Origin: DATFVA01 sp963745945
GTDB taxonomy: Bacteria; Bacteroidota; Ignavibacteria; Ignavibacteriales; Ignavibacteriaceae
Length of the DNA: 64,000 nucleotides
Assembly (NCBI GenBank): GCA_963745945.1
Contig: CAVUZG010000002.1
Span: 1 to 64,000, forward strand
Direction: 5' to 3'
Made by a program: the position numbers and the translations under genes
Shown: positions 45,844 through 55,245 of the stretch, in pieces
How the letters are laid out: every line of letters begins with the position of its first letter
How positions within the stretch are numbered: the first letter of the stretch is position 1
Notes under the pieces: model-generated
Seen by the model: the letters and a program-made list of their open reading frames with translations, nothing else
Told to the model about the DNA's origin: nothing
Database searches by the model: none

Positions 45844-45920
45844 TCTAGTTGAGTGGGCAGCAATTTCAATCCCCTCCAGTAATGACACAGGAACTATCAG
45901 GGGAATTTCAAACTCAATAC
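45805..45920 (-). ncRNA. Candidate small structured RNA upstream of gap
   Basis: About 115 bases end in the strong terminator at 45805-45843. Before it, TTGAGT (45917-45912) can pair with ACTCAA (45854-45849), and inside this CCCC pairs with GGGG (45903-45900 with 45874-45871), giving a long imperfect helix with internal loops. A terminator upstream (46106-46145) isolates the region from the previous gene, and gap has its own promoter downstream. An independent small RNA or a self-terminating leader would explain this. I cannot match it to a named family; the 5' end is approximate. Confidence 0.4.
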
Positions 45921-46105
45921 AATTTCAAATAATCTAAATCCAAACTCACGTAGTAAATTCCAATTTGTATGCCATAGGTAAATACTATTTTTTGCACCAA
46001 TTATTAAGTTTTTTTAATCTTGTTCTGATTTAAAATGAGATGCTGTTTTCTTTTGAGTGGTTGTTGGATTTTTATTAGAAATGTCTCTGAATAAGAAAGA
46101 AAATC
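45921..46105. other. Noncoding stretch before the candidate RNA
   Basis: AT-rich sequence between the terminator of the T9SS propeller gene and the candidate RNA. If the RNA is real, its promoter should lie here on the minus strand. TTGGAA followed by TAGATT at 21 bases is the best candidate I see, but it is weak. No credible gene is present. Confidence 0.45.
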
Positions 46106-46145
46106 AAAAAAAGAGATGGCATTTATTTTAACAATGCCATCTCTT
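46106..46145 (-). terminator. Terminator of the T9SS FG-GAP propeller gene
   Basis: AAGAGATGGCAT (46111-46122) and ATGCCATCTCTT (46134-46145) form a perfect 12-bp stem with an 11-base loop. On the minus strand TTTTT follows. It lies 11 bases after the stop codon of the gene ending at 46157. Confidence 0.85.
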
Positions 46146-46156
46146 AAAACTTAAGA

Positions 46157-49100
46157 TCACTTTATGAGTACCATCTTATGTTGTTTTATAAAATCACCTG
46201 CTTCAATTCTGTATATGTATATCCCGGTTGAAACATTTGAGCCGTTATCATTTATCCCGTTCCATTGAACTTTATAATTTCCCGGTTCTTTTTCACTGTT
46301 CACGAGTGTCCTGATTACTTTTCCAAGTATATCATATACAACAAGTTTAACCATGGTTTTTTTAGGAAGTGAAAAATTTATAATAGTTGAAGGATTAAAA
46401 GGGTTAGGATAATTCCGATATAAATTAAATTCAGTCGGATTTTCAATACTTACATTAATTTCCTGCGAGTAATTAAATGAACCATCATAATCAATTTGTT
46501 TCAAACGATAAGTGTACTCACCCTCTTTTAACCCGGTATCAAGGTATGAATAATTTTGTTGCCTTGAGGTAGTTCCGTTTCCTTTTATGAATGAAACGGG
46601 TTCAAAATTATTATTTCCTGATTTTCTTTCAACTTCAAATCCTTTGTTATTAACCTGAGTTGCTACGATCCAATTTAGATTAACATCATTTCCATTTGTT
46701 GAAGCGTTAAAGGAAATGAGTTCAACCGGAGTAGCATTTAACCCGCCGGAATAACAAACAACTTTTCCGTTCTTAGTACCTACAAGCAGTTCATAACTCG
46801 CATTGCCATCTATTGAAGGAAGTATATTTACCGTATTTATCCTATCTCCGGCAAATGTGTGGCTGAAAAACAATGGGCTGCCGGTGCCGCTTATACAATA
46901 GAAAGTTCCATCCTGATCACCTGTAACCATATCATCAATTCCATCATTATTAAGATCAGGAACTGCGGCAACCCCATACTGGAAATTCATAGGATAATTC
47001 CATAAAACCTGTCCGTTATCACCGCTTAAACAGATAACACCGCCTGAAAATGCAGCAACCAGAATGTCATCAATATTATCACCGTTAACATCTCTTATTT
47101 TTGATATCTGAATAATTCCCGAGGAACCATAGTCATAGGACCAGACCTGTGCACCGGTTTCACCATCAATTCTGTAAATGTGTCCGAAATACTGAGAGGA
47201 AATTACATCGGATGTTTGTCCCGGTATTTGCAATTCGAGAAGTTCTTTAGGTTCATAACCTGACACCGGAAAAATCCATACTGGTTGACCATTGGTTCCA
47301 TTAAGACAAATTACATCAAGATCGGAAGATCCGTTATTCCCAACATCGATCACTCCATCGGGAATTCCATCGCCTGTTACATCGTCGATGGATATTATTG
47401 TTTTGCCGAATGCAAGAGAAGGACCCGGATAAAAGTAATCCCAGATAATATTTCCATTAACCCCATTGAATAAATAAGCACGATGGTAACCAGTTCCCTG
47501 GTCATTTCCATCAGCAATGGCAAGGATATCCGGAACACCATCACCGGTAAAATCGCGCTGACCGTCAACTGCTTCAAAATCACCAAGTCCGTAATTTACG
47601 TCATCACCAAACTGCCATATAATGTTTCCGTTCATACCATTAATTGCATATACATGTTCATTCCCTCCACCGGTCCCAATAACCACATCATTCTTACTGT
47701 CACCATTTAAATCACTTACAATAGCAATTGCATCCTGAACTCCATAATCATTTGACTGACCAATTGAGCCCGCATTGTTATTGTTAAAGAAAGTATTAAA
47801 TGTCCACAACGTATCAGTTGTTCCGCTTCCGGCACCATCGAGCGCCATAGTGAAATAATTATCAGTTGAGATAATTACATCATTTATTCCATCACCATTT
47901 ATGTCATTTATCGGTTTCAACCCTTCAACCCTGTATTCCTGATAGCTCGTGTTAGGATTATCTGGAACCTGGAATGACCAGAACTGGTAGCCTATTGTAT
48001 AATTTCCAATAACACCATTTCCTGAAACACTTATTTGTACAGCCGGATTTTGAACGTCATTTGAAGAAATAATAAGTGTATCTTCATAAATTCCGGTTTG
48101 AGTCGGAGTAAATCTCAAACGAACAAATGATGTATCAGTTGGATTAATCTGAATCGGAAGAGTTCCACTCTCAATTGAGAATTCCGGCAAATTAAAATGC
48201 ATATCAGAAATTATAAGTGGTGAATCGCCCGTATTATAAATACCGAATCTCCAGTATGCGTTTCCATCCTGGTTAATCCATACATCTCCAAAGTTATGTG
48301 ATGTGGCTGTTAAGACTATCGATGGACCGCTAACTACACCCTGACCTGATAAATCAACATCAACTGTTGGAGAAACTATATCATTACTTTCTATACTCAT
48401 TGTTCCTGTGTACAATTGAAATCCTGTCGGATGAAAATCAACCTGAATATTCTGATTATTTCCCGGTGAGATTGTAATGGGAAAAGGTCCTGCAGATGAA
48501 CTGAAAACCTGGTTATCAAAAGTAATATTAGTTACCTCAAGATCGGCAGTTCCAATATTAGAAACGGTTAGCATTAAATGGCTTGTGTCACCGACTGTAG
48601 TTTGAGGAAATGTTAATGATTGCTGCGATAAAGAAATCTGTGGTGATCCGTTTCCTCCAAGATCATATTTAAAAAGCTGCTTGGCATTGTAGCCGCCTAC
48701 TGAGTCTGCCATTAAATAGAAATACGATCCGTCCCAGGCCAAGCCTGTTGGATTTTCACCATTCGGATCCGGAACAGGGAAAGAAAACAAAGGATTCCCG
48801 GTTGCCAGATTGACCGCATAAACAGCTTCGGGATCCCCGTCATTATCATCCATGGCATAAAAAAGAGTATCTCCTTTTATTGCTATACCTTCCGGCTGCT
48901 GACCGTTTGTTTGTAAAGTATCAATGATCGTTTTTGTATTAACATCAATCTTATACAAAGCTGCGCTCGTATTTGGATAATAAATTGATATCCACAAACC
49001 GGTTCCATCCCACGCTGCACCTCCCATATACCAGCTGCCGCCAAACAATTCTGAAGAAGTAATAGAATCTAAAACCGTACCTGATGTAGAAACCTTAAAT

Positions 49101-49414
49101 ATATCGCACCTGGCAGTTTTTCTTTCGATATACCAGAAATTTACCCCATCAAATGCAAGTCCTTGCGAAGCATGAATCCCCGGATAATTTATTGATATTG
49201 TTGATAGATAATTTCCATTAGCGTCAACAGATTTAATAAGACCGGCACCGCTTGTGGAAGACCCAGATGAAATCCAGTAGCTGCCATTGTCATATACAAG
49301 ACCGTAACCGTAATTAAAAAAAGTCTCTGATGGAAGATTAATTACATCTACTAAAGATTGAGAAAAACTGATTGTGGAAATCATCAGGAACAAAGTGAAG
49401 TAAAATTTTTTCAT
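46157..49414 (-). CDS. T9SS-exported propeller protein with choice-of-anchor D domains
   Basis: A 1085-residue secreted protein. I choose the ATG at 49414 (MKKFYFTLFLMISTISFS signal peptide), which has an AGGGTGA SD; an upstream in-frame start at 49471 would add a non-signal extension. A beta-propeller (about 20-260) is followed by two choice-of-anchor D type Ig domains (SLTFPQTTVGDT...; NFGDVWINQDG..., about 265-480). A second propeller of FG-GAP/PQQ-like repeats follows, with DINGDGINDVIIS, DLNGDSKNDVVIG and DLNNDGIDDMVTG (about 500-890). It ends with the fibronectin-like module and a T9SS sorting domain (YPNPFNPSTIINFS ... MVLIK). It probably has a surface adhesion or binding role; no enzyme motif is visible. 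Confidence 0.9.
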   Translation of the reverse strand: MKKFYFTLFLMISTISFSQSLVDVINLPSETFFNYGYGLVYDNGSYWISSGSSTSGAGLIKSVDANGNYLSTISINYPGIHASQGLAFDGVNFWYIERKTARCDIFKVSTSGTVLDSITSSELFGGSWYMGGAAWDGTGLWISIYYPNTSAALYKIDVNTKTIIDTLQTNGQQPEGIAIKGDTLFYAMDDNDGDPEAVYAVNLATGNPLFSFPVPDPNGENPTGLAWDGSYFYLMADSVGGYNAKQLFKYDLGGNGSPQISLSQQSLTFPQTTVGDTSHLMLTVSNIGTADLEVTNITFDNQVFSSSAGPFPITISPGNNQNIQVDFHPTGFQLYTGTMSIESNDIVSPTVDVDLSGQGVVSGPSIVLTATSHNFGDVWINQDGNAYWRFGIYNTGDSPLIISDMHFNLPEFSIESGTLPIQINPTDTSFVRLRFTPTQTGIYEDTLIISSNDVQNPAVQISVSGNGVIGNYTIGYQFWSFQVPDNPNTSYQEYRVEGLKPINDINGDGINDVIISTDNYFTMALDGAGSGTTDTLWTFNTFFNNNNAGSIGQSNDYGVQDAIAIVSDLNGDSKNDVVIGTGGGNEHVYAINGMNGNIIWQFGDDVNYGLGDFEAVDGQRDFTGDGVPDILAIADGNDQGTGYHRAYLFNGVNGNIIWDYFYPGPSLAFGKTIISIDDVTGDGIPDGVIDVGNNGSSDLDVICLNGTNGQPVWIFPVSGYEPKELLELQIPGQTSDVISSQYFGHIYRIDGETGAQVWSYDYGSSGIIQISKIRDVNGDNIDDILVAAFSGGVICLSGDNGQVLWNYPMNFQYGVAAVPDLNNDGIDDMVTGDQDGTFYCISGTGSPLFFSHTFAGDRINTVNILPSIDGNASYELLVGTKNGKVVCYSGGLNATPVELISFNASTNGNDVNLNWIVATQVNNKGFEVERKSGNNNFEPVSFIKGNGTTSRQQNYSYLDTGLKEGEYTYRLKQIDYDGSFNYSQEINVSIENPTEFNLYRNYPNPFNPSTIINFSLPKKTMVKLVVYDILGKVIRTLVNSEKEPGNYKVQWNGINDNGSNVSTGIYIYRIEAGDFIKQHKMVLIK

Positions 49415-49471
49415 TGTTATCACCCTGGTTAATGTAAAAGATAAGATCTTTCCCCGCAGAGAATAGATCAA

Positions 49472-49882
49472 CTAACTATTTCTGGGATTCTTCGAATACC
49501 ATTCCTTTATATATTTCGATATTTCCGTTGTTGCTGCACCGGGAGTAAATATTTCACCGACTCCCATTTGTTTAAGAGCTTTTATATCCTCTTCAGGAAT
49601 TATTCCACCGCCTGTAAGCAGAATATCATCCACTCCCTTTTCCTTCATCAGATTTAGTATTCTTGGAAAGATTGTCATGTGTGCGCCTGATAAAATGCTG
49701 ATACCAATAACATCAACATCCTCCTGAATTGCTGCTTCAACTATCATTTCAGCCGTCTGCCTCAATCCAGTATATATCACTTCCATACCTGCATCACGAA
49801 GTGCAGCAGCGATCACTTTTGCTCCTCTGTCGTGACCATCAAGCCCGGCTTTTGCAACTAACACTCTTATTTTATTATCCAT
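49472..49882 (-). CDS. Cobalamin-binding domain protein (methylmalonyl-CoA mutase C-terminal type)
   Basis: A 136-residue stand-alone B12-binding domain. It has the cobalamin-ligand motif DxHxxG (Asp15, His17, Gly20), the GISILSGAHM loop and the C-terminal LTGGGIIPEEDI...GVGEIFTPGAATTEI. The match is to the small B12-binding part of methylmalonyl-CoA mutase and its relatives. It needs a separate catalytic subunit, not in this window. It overlaps no gene and lies 6 bases after the HIT gene. SD AAGGTTG precedes the ATG at 49882. Confidence 0.92.
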   Translation of the reverse strand: MDNKIRVLVAKAGLDGHDRGAKVIAAALRDAGMEVIYTGLRQTAEMIVEAAIQEDVDVIGISILSGAHMTIFPRILNLMKEKGVDDILLTGGGIIPEEDIKALKQMGVGEIFTPGAATTEISKYIKEWYSKNPRNS

Positions 49883-49888
49883 TTAATT

Positions 49889-50305
49889 TCAACCTTTATT
49901 TGTTACTGCATCACGAATTAAATCTGCAAATTCTTTCATTGAATTATCCGCGTAAACTTTAAATCGCGGTCTATAATTAAAATCACTATTGAATCTCGGA
50001 ATGATATGAAAATGAAAATGATAAACTGTTTGTCCTGCAGCAGCACCGTTATTAATAATAACATTAAACCCGTCTGCATTAAGAACTTTACTGATAGCAC
50101 CCGACAGCAACTGTGTTACTTTGCTAAGCTCCTGTAAATATTCAGGCGTTAATTCCAGAAAATTATTAAAATGTTTTTTGGGAACAACAAGGGTATGCCC
50201 ATAATTTACAGGACGGATATCGAGGAAAGCCATTACCATTTCATTTTCAAATAAAATTTCGGCTTCACCTTTAAGGTTTACTATATCACAAAAAATACAA
50301 TCCAT
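49889..50305 (-). CDS. HIT family nucleotide hydrolase/transferase
   Basis: A 138-residue histidine-triad protein. I choose the ATG at 50305 over a TTG two codons upstream. The N-terminal CIFCDIV, DIRPVNYGHTLVVPKKH and the triad HFHFH (in VYHFHFHIIPR) are typical of the Hint/HinT branch, which hydrolyses nucleoside phosphoramidates or adenylated compounds. The physiological substrate is unknown. It lies upstream of the B12-binding protein gene at short spacing. Confidence 0.9.
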   Translation of the reverse strand: MDCIFCDIVNLKGEAEILFENEMVMAFLDIRPVNYGHTLVVPKKHFNNFLELTPEYLQELSKVTQLLSGAISKVLNADGFNVIINNGAAAGQTVYHFHFHIIPRFNSDFNYRPRFKVYADNSMKEFADLIRDAVTNKG

Positions 50306-50347
50306 ACACAAAAATAAACTTAAATAATTCCATAGGCAAAATGATAG

Positions 50348-51311
50348 TCAGATACTTTTTACATATGTTTTCTTTCTCCCGAATATACCAAACAATCCTC
50401 CTGTGTGAAGGAAGAGAATTTTCGATCTGTTATTTTTTCCAAAAAACTTATCGTGATATGCAAAAAAAGCTTTTCCGGTATAAACAGGATCGAAAAGAAT
50501 CCCGGTTTCCCTGAAGAATCTGATTATTAAATCAATTTTGTTTGCATTGGTATTTTTGTAACCTTCTTCTGAGTAACCATCTAAAATTTCAAGATTATTT
50601 ACATCTATTTTATTTTTAAGATTAAAATCAAGCATAGTTCCTTCTGCTAACTGCAAAATTTTCTTTCTGATATAGTCCCCGGGATAAAGAACATTTACAG
50701 CATAAATTTTTAATCTAATTTTATTTAGTGCTAAACCAGCCAGTAATCCGGCAGCTGTTCCACCTGTGCCTGCAGCAAGTAATATTCCGTCAAGTTTTCT
50801 GATTTCAATTTGTTTAGAAAGTTCATTAATAAAAGAAATATATCCCCAGATTCCAAGCGTCGTTGAACCTCCTTCAGGAATAACATATACACGTTTACCT
50901 TTTTTATTTAAAAGCTCACTCTCCTCCTGCATAATTTCATTTACAAATCCGTAATTTTTCTTGTTCAGGTAATATATTTCAGCACCGGAAAGTTTATCCA
51001 GAAAAAGATTTCCATCCGGAATTTGGTTTATCATTTCCCCATAAAAATATTTTGGTCTTAATTCCTAGTTTGGCAGAAGCAATGGCAGTTGCTCTTGCAT
51101 GGTTTGATTGATCACCGCCGCAGGTAAAAATGTATTCAGCTTTTTCTTTTTTTGCCTGGTATAGCAGATACTCAAGTTTTCTAACCTTATTCCCGGAAAG
51201 TTCCACCCCGGTGAAATCATCCCGCTTAATTAAAAATTTTTTATTATCAAATTTGATTTGTTGAACCGGAGTAGGTGTATTCGCTAATTCTATTCTGCCG
51301 GGAAAACTCAT
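50348..51311 (-). pseudogene. Frame-broken ACC deaminase/D-cysteine desulfhydrase-like gene
   Basis: Two frames together encode a PLP-dependent fold-type II enzyme of about 320 residues. The first (51311 to about 51000) has the start RIELANTPTP, KRDDFTGVELSGNKVRKLEYLL with the PLP Lys, and CGGDQSNHARATA. The second (from about 51030) resumes with DGNLFLDKLSGAEIYYL and has IPEGGSTTLGIWGYI and LLAAGTGGTAAGL. They join at WGNDKPN, where removal of one T from AATTCC restores the frame. The original enzyme would deaminate D-cysteine or 1-aminocyclopropane-1-carboxylate. It may be a real pseudogene or a one-base sequence error. It overlaps kdsB by four bases. Confidence 0.75.
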
Positions 51312-52069
51312 TCTTTTTCTCTTTGCATTTTTGAATAATAAAGTCTCGCACGTTTCAAATCCTCAGGTGTATCAACTGCCAGACTTTCATAATTTGTAAC
51401 TACCACTTTTATTTTAAAACCGTTTTCAAGCATCCGCAGTTGTTCAAGTTTTTCAATTTGTTCAAGATCCGTCTGATCAAGCGAGGTAAATCTTAAAAGC
51501 GATTCCCTTCTGTAAACATATAATCCTATATGCTTATAAATATCAGCCCGAACAATTCTTTCCTGCATTGTCTTTGCCTCACGAACGAAAGGAATAGGTG
51601 AACGGGAAAAGTAAAGTGCAAAATTATTATAATCGAAAACCACTTTGGTAACAGCAGGAGATTTTAGTTCTTCGACTGATTCAATTTTTTTTGCAAGAGT
51701 TGAAACATTCACTGAAAGATCAAATAACAATGGCTCAATCGCCTGATCAATCATTATTCCCTGTATAAAAGGCTCATCGCCCTGAATATTTACAATTATC
51801 TCTGCCTCGGGAATTTGTTTTGTAACAAATGCAATCCTATCTGATCCGGTTGAAATACTTTTTGGAGTCAGGAAAACTTTTGCTCCGAATTTTCTCGATA
51901 TTTCAGCTACTTTTTCATCATCAGTAGCAATTATAACTTCCTGAAGCAGCTTTGATGTTTTTGAACTTTCATAGGTATGCTGGATCATAGGTTTTCCCCC
52001 GATATCGGCAAGTGGCTTACCCATTAGTCTGGTGGAAGCAAATCGAGCGGGAATTATTCCAACTATCAT
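51308..52069 (-). CDS. kdsB: 3-deoxy-manno-octulosonate cytidylyltransferase
   Basis: A 253-residue enzyme that activates Kdo as CMP-Kdo for lipopolysaccharide inner core synthesis. It has the nucleotide-binding start VGIIPARFASTRLMGKPLADIGGKPMI, VNIQGDEPFI and the YFSRSPIPFVRE segment, with GLYVYRRESLLRF further on. All landmarks are present and the length is normal. It shows that the organism makes a Kdo-containing outer membrane. It lies 31 bases after an acyltransferase gene. Confidence 0.96.
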   Translation of the reverse strand: MIVGIIPARFASTRLMGKPLADIGGKPMIQHTYESSKTSKLLQEVIIATDDEKVAEISRKFGAKVFLTPKSISTGSDRIAFVTKQIPEAEIIVNIQGDEPFIQGIMIDQAIEPLLFDLSVNVSTLAKKIESVEELKSPAVTKVVFDYNNFALYFSRSPIPFVREAKTMQERIVRADIYKHIGLYVYRRESLLRFTSLDQTDLEQIEKLEQLRMLENGFKIKVVVTNYESLAVDTPEDLKRARLYYSKMQREKE

Positions 52070-52099
52070 TTCTCAACTCTAAAAATCTGGTACACCTTT

Positions 52100-52804
52100 T
52101 TATTTGTTGTAATAATTAGCGGATATAATATCCTTTACTTTTGCCATAAGTTCAAGTTCGTCGTTTCGCGTTTCTATATTAATGGTCTGAATTGGCTCAC
52201 TGATTATAACAGTGACTATTCCTTTATTAATCTTTAACGATCCCTTAGGAAGAAGTTTATCAGAATCACGAATTGTTACAGGAATAATAGGATAATTCAC
52301 ATGGCTTGCGAGATGAAAAGCACCTCTCTTAAACGGCTGCAACTGCCCATCCTTACTCCTGGTGCCTTCCGGAAAAAGAATTATTGACACCTTTTTATTT
52401 TTCATTTTCTGGCGTGCTTTGTGAATACTTTTAAGGGCTTTTTCCGGATTACTTCTGTCTATCATAATATGAGGTCCCGTTAACAACTGCCAGCCGAACA
52501 AAGGAATTTTTGCCAGTTCTTTTTTAAAAATGAATCCGGCTTTAACAGGAAGAATATATTGAAGGGTCGCGATATCAAACTGACTTATATGGTTTGAAAC
52601 GAAAATAAAAGGCCCATCACCTTTAATATTCTCAAACCCTGATAACTTTACTTTTACTCCGCTGATAAAAAGAATACCTGCACCAAATAACTTTGTAATA
52701 AATTTATACGATGTGAATGACCTGTCGATAATGCCGGAAATTAAGGCTATAAAGGAGACTAGAATGGAGTAGAGAACTATGAAAAATAATTTTATGTAAA
52801 ACAA
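52100..52804 (-). CDS. 1-acyl-sn-glycerol-3-phosphate acyltransferase-like protein
   Basis: A 234-residue PlsC-type acyltransferase. The catalytic HxxxxD motif is NHISQFD, followed by the FPEGTRS substrate motif and PIIPVTI. One N-terminal membrane segment (FFIVLYSILVSFIALISG) anchors it. It probably makes phosphatidic acid from lysophosphatidic acid, or acylates another lipid. The start is TTG at 52804 with SD GGGGAGA seven bases upstream, partly within the stop region of the M48 gene. It is upstream of kdsB, so both envelope genes may be co-expressed. Confidence 0.9.
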   Translation of the reverse strand: MFYIKLFFIVLYSILVSFIALISGIIDRSFTSYKFITKLFGAGILFISGVKVKLSGFENIKGDGPFIFVSNHISQFDIATLQYILPVKAGFIFKKELAKIPLFGWQLLTGPHIMIDRSNPEKALKSIHKARQKMKNKKVSIILFPEGTRSKDGQLQPFKRGAFHLASHVNYPIIPVTIRDSDKLLPKGSLKINKGIVTVIISEPIQTINIETRNDELELMAKVKDIISANYYNK

Positions 52805-52806
52805 GT

Positions 52807-53940
52807 TTAAATCTCCCCGGAAGCCAGATCTTTATCTTGAATTCCGTATTGAATTACATATTTGCGAATCGCGTTTACCCTTCTTGTGATTGAGGGATGG
52901 CTGTAGAAAAACCATTCCACAAAGTGATGCGGGTTTTTATCCCCCATATTTTGATCTGTAAGCTTGTTTAAAGTTGAAATAAAAGCTGCAGGTTTATTTG
53001 TCACCGAAACAGCATACTCATCGGCTTCATATTCAAATTTCCGGGATAAAATATTTGTTAACGGAGTTTCAACTAGTCCAATCAACATAGCCCAAACAGA
53101 AAGAATAGGTAAGGCAGCTATTTGCTGCAGCCTGCTGAAGCCAAACCATGCAAGTGAATTATTATAGAGAAACGCAATTAAGAAGAGAGTACCGAAACTT
53201 GCCGCAGTTCCGATAAAAATGTTTTTTACTATATGTTTCTTTTTGTAATGACCAAGCTCATGTGCGATTACAGTTTCAATTTCATCTTTAGAATAATTAT
53301 CAATTAAAGTATCACCGAGTAAAATTCGTTTAGACCTCCCTAACCCTGTAAAAGCTGCATTAGCTTTTTTCGTATTTTTACTCATATTAAATTTGAAAAC
53401 ATCTACTACTTTTATTCCGGCATCATCTGCTATTCTTGTGATTCTTTCTTTCAAATCTTCATCATCAATCGGAGTAATTTTATAAAAGATCGGGAGAATA
53501 ATTACGGGTATTAATCGGGCAAATACTACTGAAATTATAAAAAGAATAACCGCAAACGGCAGCCACCATAGTTGTTCAAACTTATTCAATATATAATAAA
53601 AAATGAGAAGTATGGGAACTCCTATTACTAAGGAAACAACCAAACCTTTAAAATTTTCAAACATCCATTTTCCGAATGTCTGGTTAGACAAGTTATATTT
53701 ATGTTCCAGGTAGAAATCTTTGTAATAATTCAAGGGGAAGAAAAGGATGATACCCGCAATCCCAGTTAAGAATATGAAGGAAAGGAAAAGCAGATATGTA
53801 TTCGAAATATAATTCCGGAGAAAATGCTCCAGGCTCAAACTGAGATGGAAATAGACAAAAGATATTAATAGAAGGAAACTAGCCGTTCCCCTAAAAATAC
53901 CTACAGCAATTTTTATGTTGTTATATTTTTTTGATTTCAT
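52807..53940 (-). CDS. M48 family (Ste24-like) membrane metallopeptidase
   Basis: A 377-residue integral membrane zinc protease. The zinc motif is HELGH (His227, Glu228, His231), with a further Glu in EYEADEYAV. About seven transmembrane segments, an FPLNYYKDFYLEHKYNLSNQT segment near the N terminus and the TRVNAIRKYVIQ tail match the CAAX-protease-like Ste24/HtpX group. Bacterial members take part in membrane protein quality control. The SD is weak. The plsC-like gene follows after two bases. Confidence 0.9.
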   Translation of the reverse strand: MKSKKYNNIKIAVGIFRGTASFLLLISFVYFHLSLSLEHFLRNYISNTYLLFLSFIFLTGIAGIILFFPLNYYKDFYLEHKYNLSNQTFGKWMFENFKGLVVSLVIGVPILLIFYYILNKFEQLWWLPFAVILFIISVVFARLIPVIILPIFYKITPIDDEDLKERITRIADDAGIKVVDVFKFNMSKNTKKANAAFTGLGRSKRILLGDTLIDNYSKDEIETVIAHELGHYKKKHIVKNIFIGTAASFGTLFLIAFLYNNSLAWFGFSRLQQIAALPILSVWAMLIGLVETPLTNILSRKFEYEADEYAVSVTNKPAAFISTLNKLTDQNMGDKNPHHFVEWFFYSHPSITRRVNAIRKYVIQYGIQDKDLASGEI

Positions 53941-53990
53941 TGTATTAAACCACGGAGAGTAAAATTTAACTTCAACAAACTCTGAGCTTT

Positions 53991-54027
53991 AAAATACAAA
54001 AAGCTTCGTCAAATTAAACGAAGCTTT
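53991..54027 (-). terminator. Terminator after the YHS gene
   Basis: AAAGCTTCGT (54000-54009) and ACGAAGCTTT (54018-54027) form a perfect 10-bp stem with an 8-base loop. On the minus strand TTTTTGTATTTT follows. It lies about 20 bases after the stop codon of the YHS gene and closes the Bat-to-YHS run. Confidence 0.75.
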
Positions 54028-54047
54028 GTGAATAATTTTCTTAATTC

Positions 54048-54404
54048 TTAATCTTTACTCTCAGTTTTAGATTTCTCAATTGGTTTTTCATCTTCTTTCA
54101 TTCGATTAATATATTTTTCAGGATCAGCTTTAAATTTTTTAAGACATTTATTACAGCAGAATGCATATGTTTTCCCATCATACGTATAACTCACTTTCGG
54201 ATCAGCATCTTCTTTTGAAACGGGACAAATAGTGTTTATTGGTGTAACTGTACCCATATTCTGTGTAGACGTTGACGAATTTTCTTTCTGAATTTCCTTT
54301 GGAGTTTCTTTTTTTTCATTTTTCTCTTTAACCTGGGCATAAGTATTTAGAGTAAGACTTAACCCAATTACGATAGTAAAAACAGCAAATAATAATTGCT
54401 TCAT
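54048..54404 (-). CDS. Exported YHS-domain metal-binding protein
   Basis: A 118-residue exported protein. The signal peptide (MKQLLFAVFTIVIGLSLTLNTYAQ) is followed by a short charged linker and a YHS domain: NTICPVSKEDADPKVSYTYDGKTYAFCCNKCLKKFKADPEKYI. Cysteines near residues 62, 89, 90 and 93 suit metal (copper or zinc) binding. It may carry or deliver a metal in the periplasm. SD AAGGA lies before the ATG at 54404. It follows batE by 88 bases with no terminator between them. Confidence 0.87.
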   Translation of the reverse strand: MKQLLFAVFTIVIGLSLTLNTYAQVKEKNEKKETPKEIQKENSSTSTQNMGTVTPINTICPVSKEDADPKVSYTYDGKTYAFCCNKCLKKFKADPEKYINRMKEDEKPIEKSKTESKD

Positions 54405-54492
54405 ATAAATTCCTTTTATTTATATTATTGATTCATTAAGAAAATTATTGAATTTGATTAGCGGAACAAAGAGTAAAATTTTTCCCTCTACG

Positions 54493-55245
54493 TCAGATCA
54501 TCCTTAATGCACTTACCGGCAGCCATCCTATTTTGCCGTCTTTCAGCCTGATTTTATAATAATTATCTACTTTATCTTCAAGACGTATTTTTAAACCTTC
54601 GTGAATTACAAAGGCATCTTTGCTATCCGGATCTGGTGATAGTTTTGCTGTTGCAGAAGGCTCTATTATCACACCGTTATGGATGTTAAATTCCCGGTTA
54701 AATTTTATTGCAGAAATAGAAATTGAAAGTGCAAGTAAAAACAATACCGCGATCCCTGTGAAGAACATAAATCTTTGATAATCGGGACGACGTGTAAAAA
54801 AATAAAAAACAAACAACCCCAACAGCAGGATATAGAAAAAATATGAAAGATAAATCCATCCTGAAAAAGTTAAGATTGCCAAAAAACTTTCCCACCATTG
54901 AAACAGGAAAAAATCCGGAAGGGTATTTATTCTGTCTATTGTTCTTGAATTAGCCAGTGCAAGATTATGCTGAATGTCTTCATCGCCGGGCGAGAGTTTT
55001 AAAGCACGTTCATAATTCAGAATAGCGTAGCCAAGTTTATTTTCCCTGTAATATGCATTACCGAGATTGTAATATAGTTCCGCACTTTCGAAACCTTCAT
55101 TTAAAACCTTTTGATACGACTTTACAGCATTTTCATACTGCTGCTTTTGATAGTACTGATTCCCCTGCTCCATGAAATTTTCCGGCTGAGCATAAAGCAT
55201 CACAGCGTAAAATATTAAAAATAAGATAGAATTCTTAAACAGCAT
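54493..55245 (-). CDS. batE: BatE: TPR and SH3 domain membrane protein
   Basis: A 250-residue exported protein. A signal peptide precedes two TPR units (NAVKSYQKVLNEGFESAELYYNLGNAYYRENKLGYAILNYERALKLSPGDEDI, about 35-95). Two transmembrane segments (about 115-165) and a C-terminal bacterial SH3 domain (KDAFVIHEGLKIRLEDKVDNYYKIRLKDGKIGWL) complete it. It is the last Bat gene and overlaps batD by 11 bases. It may bind peptidoglycan or a partner through the SH3 domain. Confidence 0.85.
   Translation of the reverse strand: MLFKNSILFLIFYAVMLYAQPENFMEQGNQYYQKQQYENAVKSYQKVLNEGFESAELYYNLGNAYYRENKLGYAILNYERALKLSPGDEDIQHNLALANSRTIDRINTLPDFFLFQWWESFLAILTFSGWIYLSYFFYILLLGLFVFYFFTRRPDYQRFMFFTGIAVLFLLALSISISAIKFNREFNIHNGVIIEPSATAKLSPDPDSKDAFVIHEGLKIRLEDKVDNYYKIRLKDGKIGWLPVSALRMI

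Noticed and set aside
45670..45888. A 72-residue frame on the minus strand upstream of gap
   Set aside because: It covers the terminator and the gap promoter region, has no SD and no protein-like pattern.
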